A DNA stretch of 64,000 bases, taken from assembly GCF_001456025.1 (NCBI RefSeq), contig NZ_LMTZ01000151.1, positions 166,561 through 230,560 on the forward strand. Direction: 5' to 3'. The position numbers and the translations under genes were made by a program. The first letter of the stretch is position 1. Each line of letters begins with the position of its first letter. The notes under the pieces are model-generated. The model worked only from the letters and a program-made list of their open reading frames with translations, had not been told where the DNA came from and made no database searches. Positions 62,447-64,000 of this stretch are shown piece by piece. Source of the stretch: Mastigocoleus testarum BC008. GTDB lineage: Bacteria; Cyanobacteriota; Cyanobacteriia; Cyanobacteriales; Nostocaceae.

Positions 62447-63904
62447 ATGGTCGGTAAAACCCTTGATGGGCGTTACAAAATTATCAAACAGATTGGAAAA
62501 GGGGGTTTTGGTGTCACTTTCCTAGCGGAAGACATTAAACGTCCTGGAAATCCTAAATGTGTGGTGAAGCAGTTTCAACCCACCCGTACAGATGCGTTAA
62601 CTTTAAAGGTAGGAAAAATTCTATTTGATCGAGAAGCGAAAAATCTGGAAGAATTAGGAAACCACGAGCAAATACCACGACTTTTAGCACACTTTGAAGA
62701 AAATAAACAATTTTATTTAGTACAAGACTTTATTGAAGGTCACGATCTAACTCAAGAATTATACCCTGGCAAGCAGTTCAGTGAAACTGAAATCATTGAG
62801 TTGTTAATAGATATCTTAGAAGTTGTAGCATTCATTCACAAACAAGACCGCATTCACCGCGATATCAAGCCTTCTAATATCATGCGCCGCAGATTAGATG
62901 GCAAAATTGTATTGATTGATTTTGGTGCTGTTAAACAAGTTGCAGGAGTAGAAGGTAATCAACATGGGTATACTGCTGTTACCCGTCACATTGGTACTCC
63001 TGGCTACATGCCGAGCGAACAAACCCAAGGAAATCCCAGATTTTGTAGTGATATCTATGCATTAGGAATGATTGCAATTCAAGGATTAACAGGTTTGCAT
63101 TATCAGCAGATAACATCAGACACCAATACAGGGGAAATTGACTGGCAAAGTCATGTTAAGGTCAACCCCAAGCTGGCAAATGTTATTGATAAGATGGTAC
63201 GTTATGACTTTCGTCAACGTTACCAATCTGGAGAAGAGGCTTTACAAGCTGTTAAGGGTTTGCAAACTGTAACGGGGTTAAGACCTAAATCTTCTTCACC
63301 ACCATGGAAAGTTTGGCTTGGAGTTGGATTAGTAACTAGTTTAATTACATTAGGAACAATTTTTTATTTATTGAGTGATAGATCTCTAATTAGTGGTAGA
63401 AGTAGAAACTCTGTCTCCAATAATTTTTTACTTTATGAAAATCCTAGTTATGGAATTAAAATAAAATATCCTGAGAATAATTGGGGAATACAAAAACAAG
63501 ATGACTTTAGTGGAGAAGTGGTTAAGTTATTTCCCGGCAATCAAAATCAATTATCTTCTTGTCCTATAGATGTTTTTATTAATGTTAATGATTTTCCAGA
63601 AGGTAAAATATTATCTTTAGATGAATATAAGAATTTTGCTCTGAAAAAGATTCAAGATATTAATCCAAATACAAAAATTACTGATAGTTCTACTTCAAAA
63701 ACTACTTTATCTAATTTCAGAGCTTATAAATTAGTTTATACTCGCCAGGATGAGGGATGTGATTTGCGGGTGATGGAAGTTGGTACTGTAAGAAATGGTA
63801 AGGTTTATTTTATTAACTATACTGCCGAAGAAAAACAATATTCTCAGTTGTTACCAACCGTGGAAAAGATGATTAATTCATTTCAAATTGTGGAAGGTAA
63901 TTAA
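62447..63904 (+). CDS. Ser/Thr protein kinase with single membrane anchor
   Basis: 485 residues. Canonical Hanks kinase domain: glycine loop GKGGFGVTF (17-25), K41 in CVVKQF, catalytic HRDIKPSN (~138-145), DFG in LIDFGAVKQ, GTPGYMPSEQ activation segment. A membrane helix at ~287-308 (VWLGVGLVTSLITLGTIFYL) and a ~150-residue C-terminal domain outside the cytoplasm with PsbP-like pattern (YENPSYGIKIKYPENNWGIQ). Signal probably sensed outside. ATG 62447. Complete within the window. Confidence 0.92.
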   Translation: MVGKTLDGRYKIIKQIGKGGFGVTFLAEDIKRPGNPKCVVKQFQPTRTDALTLKVGKILFDREAKNLEELGNHEQIPRLLAHFEENKQFYLVQDFIEGHDLTQELYPGKQFSETEIIELLIDILEVVAFIHKQDRIHRDIKPSNIMRRRLDGKIVLIDFGAVKQVAGVEGNQHGYTAVTRHIGTPGYMPSEQTQGNPRFCSDIYALGMIAIQGLTGLHYQQITSDTNTGEIDWQSHVKVNPKLANVIDKMVRYDFRQRYQSGEEALQAVKGLQTVTGLRPKSSSPPWKVWLGVGLVTSLITLGTIFYLLSDRSLISGRSRNSVSNNFLLYENPSYGIKIKYPENNWGIQKQDDFSGEVVKLFPGNQNQLSSCPIDVFINVNDFPEGKILSLDEYKNFALKKIQDINPNTKITDSSTSKTTLSNFRAYKLVYTRQDEGCDLRVMEVGTVRNGKVYFINYTAEEKQYSQLLPTVEKMINSFQIVEGN

Positions 63905-64000
63905 TCTAATTTCAGGTTATACCAACTCTATGTGAAGTTGCATATAACTGTAGAATAAAGAATGAAGAAATAAAAGAAGCAAAAGCGAACAATGGGGCGT
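63905..64000. other. Trailing 96 bases
   Basis: Downstream of the kinase stop; AT-rich, no structure seen. Confidence 0.4.

Overview
The window looks like chromosome of a filamentous, probably heterocyst-forming cyanobacterium (Nostocales). The evidence is an AT-rich genome with many GCGATCGC (HIP1) octamers inside genes, heptameric short tandem repeats and GC-rich dispersed repeats between genes, and cyanobacterial families: a Mo-nitrogenase C-terminal-type protein, cyanoexosortase, IctB, Gap2, a TLP40-like cyclophilin, and a large DUF3536/GH57 protein. I cannot name the species. No rRNA, tRNA, CRISPR array or prophage was recognised. Gene density is moderate, with several AT-rich spacers of 0.4-1.2 kb.

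Layout. 1-7 kb: 3' part of a MATE transporter, a VanZ/LamG membrane protein, a spacer with three exact-length 43-bp repeats, an FHA-GAF-adenylate cyclase, a DUF1349 protein and a Nudix hydrolase. 7-11.5 kb (minus): a SWIM zinc-finger protein, a DUF5691 protein and a MoxR-like AAA ATPase form one cluster, but the vWA/DUF5682 partners expected from such clusters are not next to it. 11.6-16 kb: a DUF6464-like protein, an unknown protein and a hybrid histidine kinase followed by a 34-codon remnant of a response regulator. 16.3-18.6 kb is a scar region: a DUF11 protein gene without its 5' end, fused to what looks like an IS200/IS605-type right end, followed by a complete IS630 element with frameshifted transposase. 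18.6-33.2 kb: CPBP protease fusion, Mo-nitro_C protein, cupin, creatininase-family hydrolase, TetR regulator, GH57/DUF3536, Ca2+/H+ antiporter, AtzG/AtzE-like amidase pair and a Ser/Thr kinase.

33.2-40.5 kb is the most accessory part: a DUF488 protein paired with an unrecognised 267-residue protein, a SnoaL-like protein, a HEAT protein carrying an acidic repeat region and polylysine tail, and a UvrD-type helicase with a DEDDh exonuclease inside its helicase core. 41-51 kb is housekeeping: LuxR-type response regulator, low-MW phosphatase, YbaB, MurB, MurC, Gap2, ThiL and a lumenal cyclophilin. 51.4-58.2 kb (minus) is an envelope and exopolysaccharide block: DegT aminotransferase, exosortase, its associated protein, Wza-like export protein and a Wzz/BY-kinase-type protein. 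58.9-63.9 kb: a GAF sensor with a histidine-kinase-like module that has lost its phosphoacceptor His, IctB, and a Ser/Thr kinase with a membrane anchor.

The genes that most clearly act together are the exosortase/export block, the murC-murB pair, the AtzG-AtzE pair, the SWIM-DUF5691-MoxR cluster, and the DUF488 pair. The last two and the helicase-exonuclease are the best candidates for poorly described biology here.
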